64,000 bases of DNA. Origin: Chrysoperla carnea. Its lineage: Eukaryota; Arthropoda; Insecta; Neuroptera; Chrysopidae. This document shows positions 12,306 to 23,775 of this stretch, one piece after another. Within the stretch, counting starts at the first letter, position 1. Every line of letters starts with the position of its first letter. The notes under the pieces were generated by a model that ran no database searches, was not told the origin of the DNA, and saw only the letters and a program-made list of their open reading frames with translations. Location: assembly GCF_905475395.1 (NCBI RefSeq), contig NC_058337.1, positions 85,802,368-85,866,367 of the forward strand, read 5' to 3'. The translations under genes were made by a program, and so were the position numbers.

Positions 12306-12345
12306 TATAAATATTCTAATCAACTCAAAGTTGAACATCAGATTA
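12306..12345 (+). promoter_or_regulatory. Cecropin core promoter: TATA box and initiator-like site
   Basis: TATAAATA starts at 12306. An arthropod initiator-like TCAGAT (12338-12343) follows at the expected 30-odd bases, which puts the transcription start near A12340 and gives a 5'UTR of about 60 bases. A second TATA-like word (TATAAAAA) at about 12213 is an alternative, but it would place the kappaB decamer inside the transcript. Confidence 0.55.
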
Positions 12346-12399
12346 TTGGTAACTTTTGAATCTATAACAAGATAACTAGAACAAAATATCATAACAAAA

Positions 12400-13422
12400 A
12401 TGAATTTTAAAATTATTTTCATCGTTGCTGTAGTAGTGATGGCTCTATTTGTAAATAATAGTGAAGGAAAATTTAAACTAAAACGATTACTCAAGAAAGT
12501 GGTAAGTTAATTTTCATTGTATATTTTTTAATATTTACACTAAAAAACTTAATTACAATTGTTTCGTATTTTCTAAAGTTTTTCCAATTTTTTACCGTTT
12601 TTGAAATGAATTATGAATGGATCTATTTCCTTGGTTTATGAACCATTTTAGATGTAACAGCTTTTAATAAACCTTCGGTTGATTAAATTTTGAACAATAT
12701 TTTTCGATTCTCAATTCATTTTAAAATAATATCGTTTTGAAATTAATAATTTTAAAAATTTGACTTTATTAAATTGTACAAAACATTACGTGCTACATAT
12801 CTCTTGAGCCTTTAGAGAAAATTTTTAAGACTTTTTAAATCAAGTGAGGTACCCAGAAACAGACTAAGAAATTTTGCACCCGCAGGCAGTTTCAAAAATT
12901 AGCGCTCCCCGTCATAAAAATCAAATTTGAAAGAAAATAATTCTGTCAATAATTTCCCTGTATGCAATTTTTGATGTTGACGCTAATGATTCAATTTGTA
13001 GCTAACGATATGATTAGTCTTGACTTCAAAATGTAATTGCTCAAAAAGAAATTATTGCTAGGATAATTTATTTGGAATTATTGTTTACTTCTTGTGCATT
13101 TTTTTTGGAGTCAGTTTTATTTTTGCATAAATTTTTTAATGATTAAGGTTGAAATGTTTTATTTTTACCCAAAGTTGATTAGAATCTGAATAGTTTGAAA
13201 ATACATAAACAAAATGTTTCCAGTGACATCCAATATGACTAGAGGTAGTGCTTTATTGGCCTTTCTCTAGTTTTACTTAAAAAATAATTTTTTTCTAAGA
13301 TTTAATCGATTTTTTTTTAATTTTAGGAAGGCGCTGGTAAAAGAGTATTCAATTCAGCGCAAAAAGCATTGCCAGTGGTTCAAGGTTATGCTGGTGTAGT
13401 AACTGCTGCGAAAGGAAAATAA
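12400..13422 (+). CDS. Cecropin antimicrobial peptide precursor (gene C)
   Basis: Exons 12400-12501 (34 codons) and 13327-13422 (31 codons plus stop) join in phase 0 through GTAAGT and TTTTAG, giving a 65-aa precursor. Residues 1 to about 23 form a signal peptide ending NNSEG. The mature part starts with a very basic amphipathic helix (KFKLKRLLKKV), continues through EGAGKRVFNSAQKAL to a proline hinge (PVV), then a hydrophobic second helix, and ends KGK, which could leave an amidated end. Precursor length, leader, basic helix, hinge and an intron in the middle of the mature peptide all fit the cecropin family, which permeabilises bacterial membranes after secretion into haemolymph. The EGAGKRVFN..KALPVV core is closest to what I know from mosquitoes. 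AATAAA lies at 13503. The mature peptide has extra residues (QGYAGVVT) before its tail compared with the short mosquito forms. Identification is from recall of the family, not a search. Confidence 0.88.
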
Positions 13423-14189
13423 GAATAATATTTTTTAATTATTGTTTATGATGTAATTCATGTATTTATTTATTCTATTTTTGTATACTTCATAACTTTT
13501 TTAATAAAAATGTAAAAATTTATCATCTCGTTTTCTTTTAAATGAAATCTACCCAAATGTAAAACATCATTCAAATTTCATTAGGTATAAAATATTTTTA
13601 AATTAGTTGATTTTACAATATTTTGAGAAACTTTTTGTAAGGCTTGGGTTGAAAAATCCTTAATGTTTTTTTATTGTTAAATACAATTTTTTTTTTAAAT
13701 GTTTGTGGTTTATGGAATAATTCGAGGTATTGTAAGTTATTGAACTTGAAGCATTATAGTAAGTTTTAACTGCTACTATGAATCACTCTTCAATTTAAAT
13801 GAATAGAGTTTGTCATTTTACATAAATTGTTTCGCTATTACGTGGTTTATAAAAACTCCTGTGCATGACTCAAATAAAATAGGGCAAAACAACAGGATGG
13901 AACACTAAAATTAAAGCTTATTTTGTCCGAAAAGATTTTTTTTTTGGTAATTTATCGAGTTTTTTTACAAACTTTCACTAATCATAGAAGTTTTGCTTTC
14001 GATAAATTCTTCAAAGCTCGCAAAATGTTAACAAATATTGAAATAAGTAATGGCGAGTGGATACCGGAAAAAGACTTGAAGCAAGACGGCCTTTGATTTG
14101 ATCTAAGCAACTTTTTCTAATAATTTTGTTTCGATATCTCTAACCATCTTTGACGCTAGACCAAATTATGAGAATCGCCATATTTGTCA

Positions 14190-14345
14190 ATTTATAGTAA
14201 GTTGAGTTTCAAGTTCAGATTTCGGAGAAGTATCTAAAAAATGTGACCCATCACCCCGTATGACTGTGTAAAATTTCAAATCGATGTTCTAATAAGTAAC
14301 GAAAATATGAGGGTGTCTTCATCTTAAATGCGACACACTGTATAA
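14190..14345 (-). repeat. Dispersed repeat family 2, copy 2
   Basis: This is the reverse complement of the family seen at 1855. It ends GCGACACACTGT followed by AT, with the same internal words (AAAATATGAGGGTGT, ATGTGACCCATCACCC). It lies between the cecropin gene and gene D. No ORF. Confidence 0.6.
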
Positions 14346-14679
14346 TACACAGCTTGGATATGTCTCTTCAAGCTAAATGTTATATATCTAACTATATATC
14401 TTAGTTGGTTATTTTAAACCTAATAAACTCAATTTTTATTCAATGTTCTTTGCTTAGTTTTTAGAGGGCCAGCCTATATAATGAAAAAAAGTGAATATTA
14501 CGAATTAGAAAAGAATGAAATTGGTTTATTGTTTCCTGTTCCCGATAAATACAAAACCACAAATTAAAAAAGTTTATATAAAGCATTTTATTTTGAACGA
14601 ATTTAGTATTTTCATTGTATAGATTGCAACATATTCACGAAATCTAAAATTAGTACAATTGTTGCAGTTTTGTAATAAA

Positions 14680-15335
14680 ATGTTATCGATAAAGATCATA
14701 AGTTTAGTTTTGATTGTTTGCTTAATTAATTTAACTGTCATACATTGTGCTGTGCCGATGGATGCGGATTCTGTTATCCTAGATGATCCTAGTGATACAT
14801 CTGGAATTGGAAAAGTCGCTACGAAGACATCGTGGATAGTAAGTTTTAACAGAAAGCAAGTTAGCTGAAAATTCCTCTTCGCTATAATTCCTCTAAGCTT
14901 AAAAAATTCCATTATTCAGTATTGATTATGCACTATGGAAAATGGCCATTCTTGGCTTCTTCCAAACTTTATGGCGACTTTTACGAAATAATTACAACAG
15001 ACCCTTTTGCATTTAATGGTCCAACAACTTTTTTACATTAAGACTACAAAATGATTTAATTTGTTATTGAATATTTTATTTTTCAGAGACGGCAAATGTC
15101 ACGCTTAGGTGGAGTAGCTGGAGAAGTAGGAAATGCAGTTGGGAGGGCATCCATTAGTGTTTCAACAACGGCTGAAAAGATTTGTGATTTGGTGAAAAAA
15201 ATTATACCAATTTTAGCAGCAATTTGTCATGTTGGACAATTTAAGTTTTGTGCATCAACCGGTCTTACCCCAGACGAAACAATTAATACAAATCTTGGAG
15301 GTATTGATACCTCAAAATTAGAAACATTGGATTAG
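14680..15335 (+). CDS. Small secreted protein with propeptide-like segment, unknown family (gene D)
   Basis: Exons 14680-14838 and 15087-15335 join in phase 0 (donor GTAAGT, acceptor TTTTCAG) to give 135 aa. Residues 1 to about 24 are a signal peptide (leader core IISLVLIVCLINLTVIHC). A short acidic stretch (MDADSVILDDPSD) follows, then a basic, glycine-rich, potentially amphipathic region around the exon junction (SWI, then RRQMSRLGGVAGEVG). The C-terminal part carries three cysteines within about 25 residues (EKIC, AAIC, FKFC). The ATG at 14680 is chosen because the leader begins there; no upstream ATG lies in frame. TATATAAA at about 14574 could be the TATA box, and AATAAA is at about 15503. 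The gene architecture (leader exon, phase-0 intron, basic exon) resembles that of the neighbouring cecropin, and an antimicrobial or salivary-effector role is possible but unproven. If the intron is retained, the frame stops at 14868. Confidence 0.65.
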
Positions 15336-15559
15336 AAATTATTTGTATGTTTGTGTTTAATTAGAAGTGTGAATTTAAATGAAATTAAATCGAATATTGT
15401 GAATTTTTTAATTTAGTTTTGTCAAGTTTGCTTTTTTATCATCCCTCGTCAGTTTTTATTTACTTTCTTTAAATTATGGTCAACGATATAAAGTATAAAA
15501 ATTAATAAATCGGTGGAGACATTTATCTTGGAAGAATTTGTTTTTTTTTCTTATGATTT

Positions 15560-16460
15560 ATAACTAATGTATTATATTGGGTGTTTTATAATTCATAGCA
15601 GAAAATTATACAAGTAAATAAAGCTGATCAAGACAAATGGGAAATTTTTTTACCAAATTTCAATCTGATGCGTACTTTTTGATATAACTAACCAAAACAA
15701 TTAATAAAATATCAATAGAATTGCCCAATTACAGAGGCACTTGGATGAAGGAGGTAACATCGTGTATATTATCAGTTATATTTCCATTGATGATATAACT
15801 GATGACTGATTAACTATTAATTGTATAAGTGGAGAAATTGTATATTATGAAGGAGCATTTCAGGAGCAATTTTTTTTTTATATCTTTCTTTTAAACATTT
15901 ATATTTGGCTCTATAACTAGTTTATGGTATTTGTTGGCTTATTGTGAGCTAGAGTTAATAGAATAGCGTACATACAATAACGGCGTATACTTTTTAAACA
16001 CTCTGTATGATAGAAAACGATATATATTTTCTTTCTTGTCGATAGGTGTATATATAGTATATGAAAATTGAATTCTGTGAACTGTATTAAATATTATTAT
16101 CATAAAACTAGAATCTAATTCAATTTTCGTTTTTCTTGACCGTCGTACAATAGAATTAAACGTGTGGAAAAATTCCAATGTGAAATTCAATCAACGTCTA
16201 TTCAATCTATCTATAATGTCATGGTCACTTCACTAATGATATATTATCTGATCAAGTTTATATGTTATGTATGTTATTATGATGATATGAATACGGTGTA
16301 TAAGTAAGCGAACGGTTATGTAACCTTATTGATATGATATACAATACTGTGAACGTAACTCTTACAGGATCGGCAATAAAATTAAAGCAAGAAAACGATT
16401 GCAGATTGAGCTTTCGAGCTATGCCAAAATCTTAATTTATCGAATAACAAAATAAATAAT
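15560..16460. other. Intergenic stretch without recognised gene
   Basis: AT-rich sequence after the gene D polyadenylation signal. I see only short ORFs on either strand and no clear repeat family. Confidence 0.45.
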
Positions 16461-16470
16461 TTGAAAAATA

Positions 16471-16672
16471 AAAAAACCGACTGCGTTAAATTAAATCTGA
16501 AAAGAAAGAAACAAGTCCAGTAGTTTACATATCTTCTTTAACAGTAGGGGATCATTATTGTGAAAGATTTGAGCCGATCTAAGTATTAATGGATCTCAAC
16601 TGTTAAAGTTGCTAAGTAAACTACTAGACTTGTTTCTTTTTTCAGATTTTATTTAACGCAGTCGGGTTTTTG
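16471..16672. repeat. Palindromic foldback MITE, about 200 bp
   Basis: The left arm, beginning ACCGACTGCGTTAAAT and passing through AAACAAGTCCAGTAGTTTAC, pairs with the right arm, which contains TAAACTACTAGACTTGTTTC and ends ATTTAACGCAGTCGGGT. Arms are about 75 bp around a short centre. No coding potential. Non-autonomous foldback element. Confidence 0.8.
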
Positions 16673-17989
16673 ATTGTTTGAATTATTTCATTTATTTTTG
16701 ACTTATTAAAACTATTGAAACCTATTTAATATTCCTACTTAAATATAAACATTAATTTTCTTTATTTTGATATTCTATATCAATAGATTTGGTTTTTTTT
16801 TTTTATTAACGTATTACTATTTCGTGCCAAAAATCCGCTATTTTTCTTTAATCAATCTATCTTAGGTCACTTGCGTTTTAAACGCCATCTTAAATCTGCC
16901 TTAACGGCCGAAATCCATTATGCCATTCGGAAGATACGAGGTAATAGACAAATGTACAAACATACATACAAAATACGCGCGAAAAACATAACCGCACCTT
17001 GACAGTCGGTAAAAACAATTTTTGTTTCTTTTGTTTAGCCGCACGTTTGTTGCCTTATATATATAAATATTCACCCTGCCCATAACTTTTTTCGACAGTC
17101 AAATAGTACGGCGTTGAACACCCGGGCAACTAGTAATTTATAAAAAATGTAATCCTAAAAACTTAAACATGAAAATCATTATGATTTCGCGGTTTCGTAA
17201 GCGGTTTTTGAAATATTTCCTGAAACACACTTTCGATCGTGAGTGATTTCCAAAATTTAGATCAAATTTAGTTGAAAGTTTCATTAGAATGTATATTGAA
17301 GCCTAGAGCTTCTAACGATTTCATTTATTGCTTATTTAATTACGTTAACATGAAAATCGAAATAGATACAGCATATTCCATTCTAAATATACACGGAATT
17401 TAATCTTATCGGGGGATATTTTTGAATCGTATTGCTCTTATAACGTTTATTTTAAATAACAATACATTTCAAGGAGTTCCGAGTCCTATCCCGGTCCTGG
17501 TTTCTTATATTTCATCATTTCATCTCTACAACAGGCAAACATTGTATAAAGAAAAATGAAATAGCATAACTGTAATATCTATTGACGAACTGATCGACTT
17601 ACGGTTGACAATACATCGAAATTTGTATTGTACCATTAATAGCAACTATTAAATTCTTTAAATACAAATTTTATGTTTCAGATTTCTAATAATTCATCAA
17701 TATTCATTTATCTGATAAATAAATTAATCATTATAAAGTATATCAACTTTGACAAAAATGAAGAGAAATTTTAAAATTCGCTGTTCATTTTTCAACAGCA
17801 ACTCATGAAATTGAAAATAAAGACAATCATCTTACAAGTCACTTCGGTCTAAAATTTTCTCGGCTTTTTGGGCATGCTTATTGATAGAAGCTGTCATAGT
17901 AAAATAATAGGCATTATTGTTGCAAGAAGCGAAACGATTTGGATAACGGCCTGATTTTACAAGAAAGTAAGATGTTTTAAATGTATTTA

Positions 17990-18480
17990 AAATTGACAAG
18001 GAAAAACAAACAATTGACGGAGTTAATTGTTGAAATACCATGTATAGACAGTGTAGACACTCATACATAACTGATATTAACATATAATACATACCATATA
18101 ATTTGCTCCTAATTTGCACCCTCACGGGTAAACAGTGATACTGACGAAATAATGTTTCATACGAAAGATGTTTATTTTTTAATAAGAAACATTTTTTATA
18201 TTTAAATTTGTATTCTATCTCTAACGGTTTATAATATGGGTCCTACGGACCCAACACCCAATTGACCTAGGTTACTCATTTTCGAACTGGATATCTCTTT
18301 TCGTTTTTGAATTATCGTATTACAGATGGACAGACGGACAGACAGACAACCGGAAATGGACTAATTAGTGGATTTTATGAAGGCCTATACAATAATTTTC
18401 AATAGCACCAATATTTTTGAGCGTTACAACCTTGGAACTGAACTTATTATATCTTGATATACTTCATACCATATATATAT
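17990..18480 (+). repeat. Dispersed repeat family 3, copy 1
   Basis: Contains AATTGTTGAAATACCATG, CCCTCACGGGTAAACAGTG, GGGTCCTACGGACCCAACAC, CCCAATTGACCTA and CAACCGGAAATGGACTAATT in order. The same ordered words recur at 43000-43580 (plus) and, inverted, at 60885-61140, with a partial inverted copy at 47130-47300. This kind of sequence is widespread in insect genomes in my experience. No ORF. Confidence 0.7.
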
Positions 18481-19332
18481 GAAGTATATCAAGATATACC
18501 TGTATCCTGACACAAAAAATATGGCATACGGCCAGCGAATGCCTAGGTCACTACCAAAATTCATCTGTTAGTAAGTCAACAACCTACGAAACATGTTTGA
18601 GCAAATGAGATATTGACGTGTGTCCAATTTCATTATGTGACAATCATTTCGACGGTTCTGTGATGCAATCTCATTTTAGGTACTAGAAATCGAAAACTCG
18701 AATATTGTCAACTTTCATGTTTTCTTAATTTAAAAATTATCACGAGTGATGTCGAAATCGAAACATTAGTAATAAATAGAATCATAGACATAGAATGTGT
18801 ATTATTTATGTTATAATAAATGTGTGAGTGACGGTGAACACAGCTGTCTAGATTTGGTTACATGTATTTTCCATTTAGAATTTGACATTGAATATTCTTG
18901 TTTGGCTAAGCTATAAAATATCAATAACATGTAAAGAGTGTCACTCTTACAGGGTACGTTTAATTTACGTGTACGTACGTTTATTACGGTAAACATCAGA
19001 ACAAATGGTTGAAAAAACTCTAGAGCTAGGCTCTATACTCTACTTTAGGTGATTACCATACCATACAATACACAAAAGCTAAAAAAAATTAATTAATTTA
19101 AATCAGTAGTCATTTTGGAATTGTTTTTTACTAATGATGGAAAACAAATTACAATAAAATAACATAATTTTTATTAATCAAATTTAACACATTTTTCAAG
19201 AAATTCTTAAGCAAGCACTTGGTTAATTGTTACAATATCTTCATCTTAATTTTGAACACGAAAAACAAAGAATTCGGTCGAATATTTTGAGAAATGTTAT
19301 TACATCGAATAAAACTTTTAAACACAAAATTG

Positions 19333-19457
19333 TTTATTTTTGAAGGACAAACAACTTTTGACGTGTGTTAGCTTTGTAAGATATTAAACCACATACGCTA
19401 TTTAATATCTTACAAAGCTAACACTCGTCAAAAGTTGTTTGTCCTTCAAAAGTAAAC
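19333..19457. repeat. Near-perfect hairpin, arms about 56 bp
   Basis: The left arm runs through GACAAACAACTTTTGACG and GTTAGCTTTGTAAGATATTAAA. The right arm, starting TTTAATATCTTACAAAGC, is its complement with only a few mismatches, around a loop of about 11 bases (CCACATACGCTA). A transcript would fold into a long stem. Either a foldback MITE or a hairpin-RNA source. Confidence 0.8.
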
Positions 19458-19659
19458 TTCTGTATCTCATTAATTTTAGTTTTGAATATTTTTCGAACAT
19501 AATATTCCTTCCATGAAATAAAAACGGGTATACTGAACTGTATAACCAATAGCAAGCCGACCTATGTGATCTGTAGAGCGTTCGCAGAATATGTGATATG
19601 CAGGGTAAGACAATGAATGGGTCGCTGTCCTCCGAGTGATTGTCCACCAAATCTGCCAC

Positions 19660-21930
19660 TCAATCCAACCACCTTCCTCCCTTATAAAGATTTACTCAAC
19701 AAGTGCAATTTGTCTTTACGCTTTTGTATCATAAATATTTTAATAAAGACAATCTCTAAATCTGGGACAACTAGCATACCCGATGAGGACAACCATTACA
19801 TGGCTGAGATATTTACGTCACACATGTTTAATATTTATGAGATAGACATTTCAAAGTCGACTATTATAATTACACTAGCTGTATTTAAAGTCGAACTAAT
19901 TTTGAAAAATTGAAAAGTAGTAAAATGCAATTAGTATTGATACGACCAGGACTAAAAAACATTTTAAAAAATCGAAATCGTTCCACCCGAAAATTTTGAA
20001 AGATTTTAAGGCAGTCAAAATAGCATTTATAGCCATTCAATTGTATGGATCTTGTAAATACGAATTCTTCACATAAGATAAACACAATATAGGTATATAA
20101 AAAATAAAATGAGCTTTGTGGTCTAGTCGAGATCAATAAGCTTTAATAAAATGGGGATTAGTATGCAAATTTTTGAATGATCTCAGTTTATTTTACTTAT
20201 CATATCAAGAGTTCTTTTAGAATAAACTAGTTTTTTCATCAATGGGACGAAAACAGCAAAAAAATTCCAGATTTTTTGAATTTTAACTTGAAATTACGAC
20301 AAATCTATTGGTTGTATAAAAAATAATAAAAAATACAATGCTACTTTAATAAACAAAACTGTTCCTTACAAAATAACTAAGAGTTTTGTTGGAAAAATTT
20401 TTCGAAAAAATTGGTGGATTCGGTAGAATTTGAATACAAAATTTGTTCTATTTTTATGAAATTCTGCTGGTTTGATTTATGATAAAATGTTGGTAATTTA
20501 TAACGACCAACTTTATAATTAAGAGTGGTCTTCTATCAGTTATAGAATCGAATTGACAAACCTTGGATATTTGTGTAAAATTTCAAGTTTATTTATGATT
20601 TCCCTGTTTGAGTTCAACAAATTTTGCTTGAAACATTTTTTCGTATATAACTTCTAAGTTATTTCTCGTAATAGAAAGCCTAAAAACTTTTAGAACAATT
20701 TAAAGACTGTACAAGTCTATATATGTATTTAGGCTGTATATAGAAATAGCTTCTGTAGTGAAGTTTTCGAATAGTTTGATTCAAATAAACCGGATTTGAA
20801 TTTATAGCTTCTAAATACATACCTACCTATACGTATCAAATCAGAATTCATATAGGAATTTATTGTATTGTATTATAAGTATATGTATGTCACATACAGA
20901 AATCAAACTTCTTGAATATTAAATAAATAATTTATAGAATCGTAACAATTTAGAAAGGGATAAAATATAATTTTTTTGTAACACTGACAGATCAGTTATT
21001 AACATTAAAACGACAGACATTAAATTCAATTACGCATTTTTTTTTATATAATACTTCGAATTTAAAAGAATGGGAATTTATTTTGTACCGGATTTGTTAA
21101 CGAGTTCTATACCAACAGTCCAGTCGAAAATTATTGGCTTATTAGCCATGCGATACGTTTATACATATAACTAAAGTTATAAGCCAAGTTTTTTTTTACT
21201 GTACATATACGCACACTGTCTCACGTTTATAGGGATGAATGCACATATAGGTACTTGGATAATTATTTTTATAAAAAACTTTTGTAATTTAAACTATCAC
21301 CGTTATCGCAATGAGAAATGGGACCAAAAGTCTGTAAGTATCTCACCTTATACTTTTAACTAACCTCAAACTCGAAGAGTTATCTACTATTTGCCAGTTT
21401 AGAACAAAAAATAGGAGCAACTTTTGTTCCATTTCTAACTATTTTACAAGCTCTTTGTTAATTCACATTTCAACTCAAATCAACTTTAGATATGAAGACA
21501 GAAATTTTGAAAAAAATTAAACATTCATATTTAATCATTTTTAATGCATGGCTTATTTTTTTAAGCAAAAAAAATTTGTTTCCTTCCGGGCAGAATGAAT
21601 CAACTTTCGTCCCGCTGGGCAAAACGAAGTTATCGCTTGCCGCCTCTGTCGAGCAGAAAAATAGTATACACACCACGGGAGCAAGTAAAGAATGTCTCGA
21701 ATCTCATGTTCATTGTCCAAACCGATTCTTTATTATTGCTCCCTAGATGTGTAATATATAATTTTTGTACATCATCTTAGGCGATACAAACTTTTGACTT
21801 GCAAACGTACCACTATATTCTTTTTTTGCAGACTTTAAAAGTTATTGAGCTCATGTAAACAACATCAGAAATTTCAAAATCCCGCTGATATATTTCAAAA
21901 TTTATAGCATTTTAAAATCTGAAAATAAAT
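19660..21930. other. Intergenic stretch without recognised gene
   Basis: Only short, mutually shadowing ORFs, the longest about 98 codons and with no recognisable domain or splice context. I see no repeat structure I can delimit. Confidence 0.4.
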
Positions 21931-21959
21931 ATTCAAACTAGCTCCCAGTAGTAGTAGTA

Positions 21960-22506
21960 TGGCACGCCATTTTACTATTTAATTTCCGAAAAAAAAATGA
22001 TCGTAATAATAATACATTATTATTATGTTATCATCATAATAATAATCATTTTCATCATTTTTAAATTGAATTGATTGAATGATTGAATAATCATTCAATC
22101 ATTTTTATTATGTACATAATTTTAATTCATATTAAATAGTAAAACGGCGTGCCATATATTTCCATTATGTACATAATTTTAATTCAATCATTTTTATTAT
22201 GTACATAATTTTAATTCTCTATTTCCACTATGTACATAATTTTAATTCAATCATTTTTTTTAATCTAATTCAAATAAAATTAACTGATTTATTATTATGT
22301 ATCATCATAATAATACATTTTTATTATGTTATCATCATAATTTTAATTCTCATCTCTCTTTTCTCATCTTATCTTATATCAATCTCTCTTTTACTAAGAT
22401 TTATTTTACAAAATATAAAATATAAAATTTCTGATTGAAAAAAAATAATTAATTAATTTTTTTCTCGATAAAAATTAGCCTATTAAATAGTAAAATGGCG
22501 TGCCAT
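21960..22506. repeat. MITE with TGGCACGCC termini and internal tandem repeats
   Basis: The left terminus TGGCACGCCATTTTACTATT is mirrored by the right terminus (AATAGTAAAATGGCGTGCCA) near 22487-22506. The flanks on both sides read TAGTAGTA, consistent with an 8-bp target duplication but ambiguous because the flank is itself a repeat. A third, internal copy of the right terminus (AATAGTAAAACGGCGTGCCA) lies at 22136-22155. The interior has several copies of a unit around TATGTACATAATTTTAATTC. Confidence 0.75.
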
Positions 22507-23370
22507 AGTAGTAGTTAGTTTTTAAGTTTAACCCGAATAACATATTCTGATACTACTATAGAGTATTACTTATTCATAATTTTAGATTAAACACGAAATG
22601 AAAACCGCATGATAACAAAAGAACTAATATTATACTCAATACAAAAGCATAATTTTTAATATCATAATTTGCAGCGTTTGTAATTTCTTGAGTTTGTTTA
22701 TGATAATAATTTTATATAAACGTTAGTTATATTTTACATACATATAGTAATAATACATATTTACATTAAATATAATGTAACCGATGGCAAATGGTAACAA
22801 TGTAATGATTGAATGAGTTGAATTTGAATATGTAAGGGTAATTTTCTTACACAAAATTTGAATATATATTAATCTATTTTGATCAATACAAATATTTTAT
22901 AACATATACACATATACATAATATACCTCCATGTTTGTAATAATGTTTTAAGCGTAGAATATTGTATTGAAAGGTTTATGAATATTATTTTACTATACAG
23001 GGTTCAATATTATTATTTTGTATAAATCACAAATTGTTGAGATGTTTCAAATGCTTAACAATGACATTACACAACTATTTTAAGAGGATTTTAGTAGAAC
23101 CTACAACAAGAGTAAACTTCTTAGGTTTTCAAGAAACAAAATCGGTCGCAAATATCATTATTTTACACACAAGTAAAGCAATAAGGCTTTCGCCAAATTT
23201 TCAATTATATTAAGTTAATATCAAATCGAATAAAAATTAGTTTCGATGACTCATTAAAATAAATTATTTTTAATCTTGCTATATTGTACTTTTGTAGCAT
23301 AAATTATGTTAGGACTAAGTTATTAAATTTAGTGCTAAAGTTTTGTCCGTGATCGCATAGAAAAACTACG

Positions 23371-23775
23371 ACCTGATAAGCTAGAGACTTGAAATTTGGT
23401 TCATAGCTCAGGAATAGATAACAGTTCTCGTAACCGTAAAAGGCAAAAAAAAAATTTAAGTTACCATGTTTTTATAACAGACTAAAAAGTGTAAAATAGT
23501 AAATATCTTTTAGAATACGAGTACCTACATTCTTTAAAGCTATGTATTGTATGTACCCCATGTCTTTCGTTTCTTATCTTACAAGAATTTTAATACCTGT
23601 TTATTATTTTATACTTTTTAGTCCGTTGTAAAAACATGGTACCTTCATTAAAAATTATTATTAATATCATTATTATTATAATTATTATTATCTGTTTTTT
23701 AGGGTTATGTGAATGCATTTTCATCTACTCCTGAGCTATGATCCAAATTTCAATCCTCCAGCTCATCGAAAAGTC
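23371..23775. repeat. Inverted-repeat element with separated arms
   Basis: The left arm GACTTGAAATTTGGTTCATA, then GCTCAGGAATAGAT, pairs with the right arm ATCTACTCCTGAGC, then TATGATCCAAATTTCAATCC. Inner arms also pair: ACCATGTTTTTATAACAGAC near 23464, with GTCCGTTGTAAAAACATGGT near 23621. Arms are about 130-150 bp with local gaps. No ORF. A MITE is the best reading. Confidence 0.7.

Noticed and set aside
12237-12494. 85-codon minus-strand ORF across the cecropin first exon
   Set aside because: It is the antisense shadow of the cecropin promoter and exon 1.
19617-19913. 98-codon plus-strand ORF
   Set aside because: No leader, domain, splice context or polyadenylation signal; overlapped by equally long frames on the other strand.
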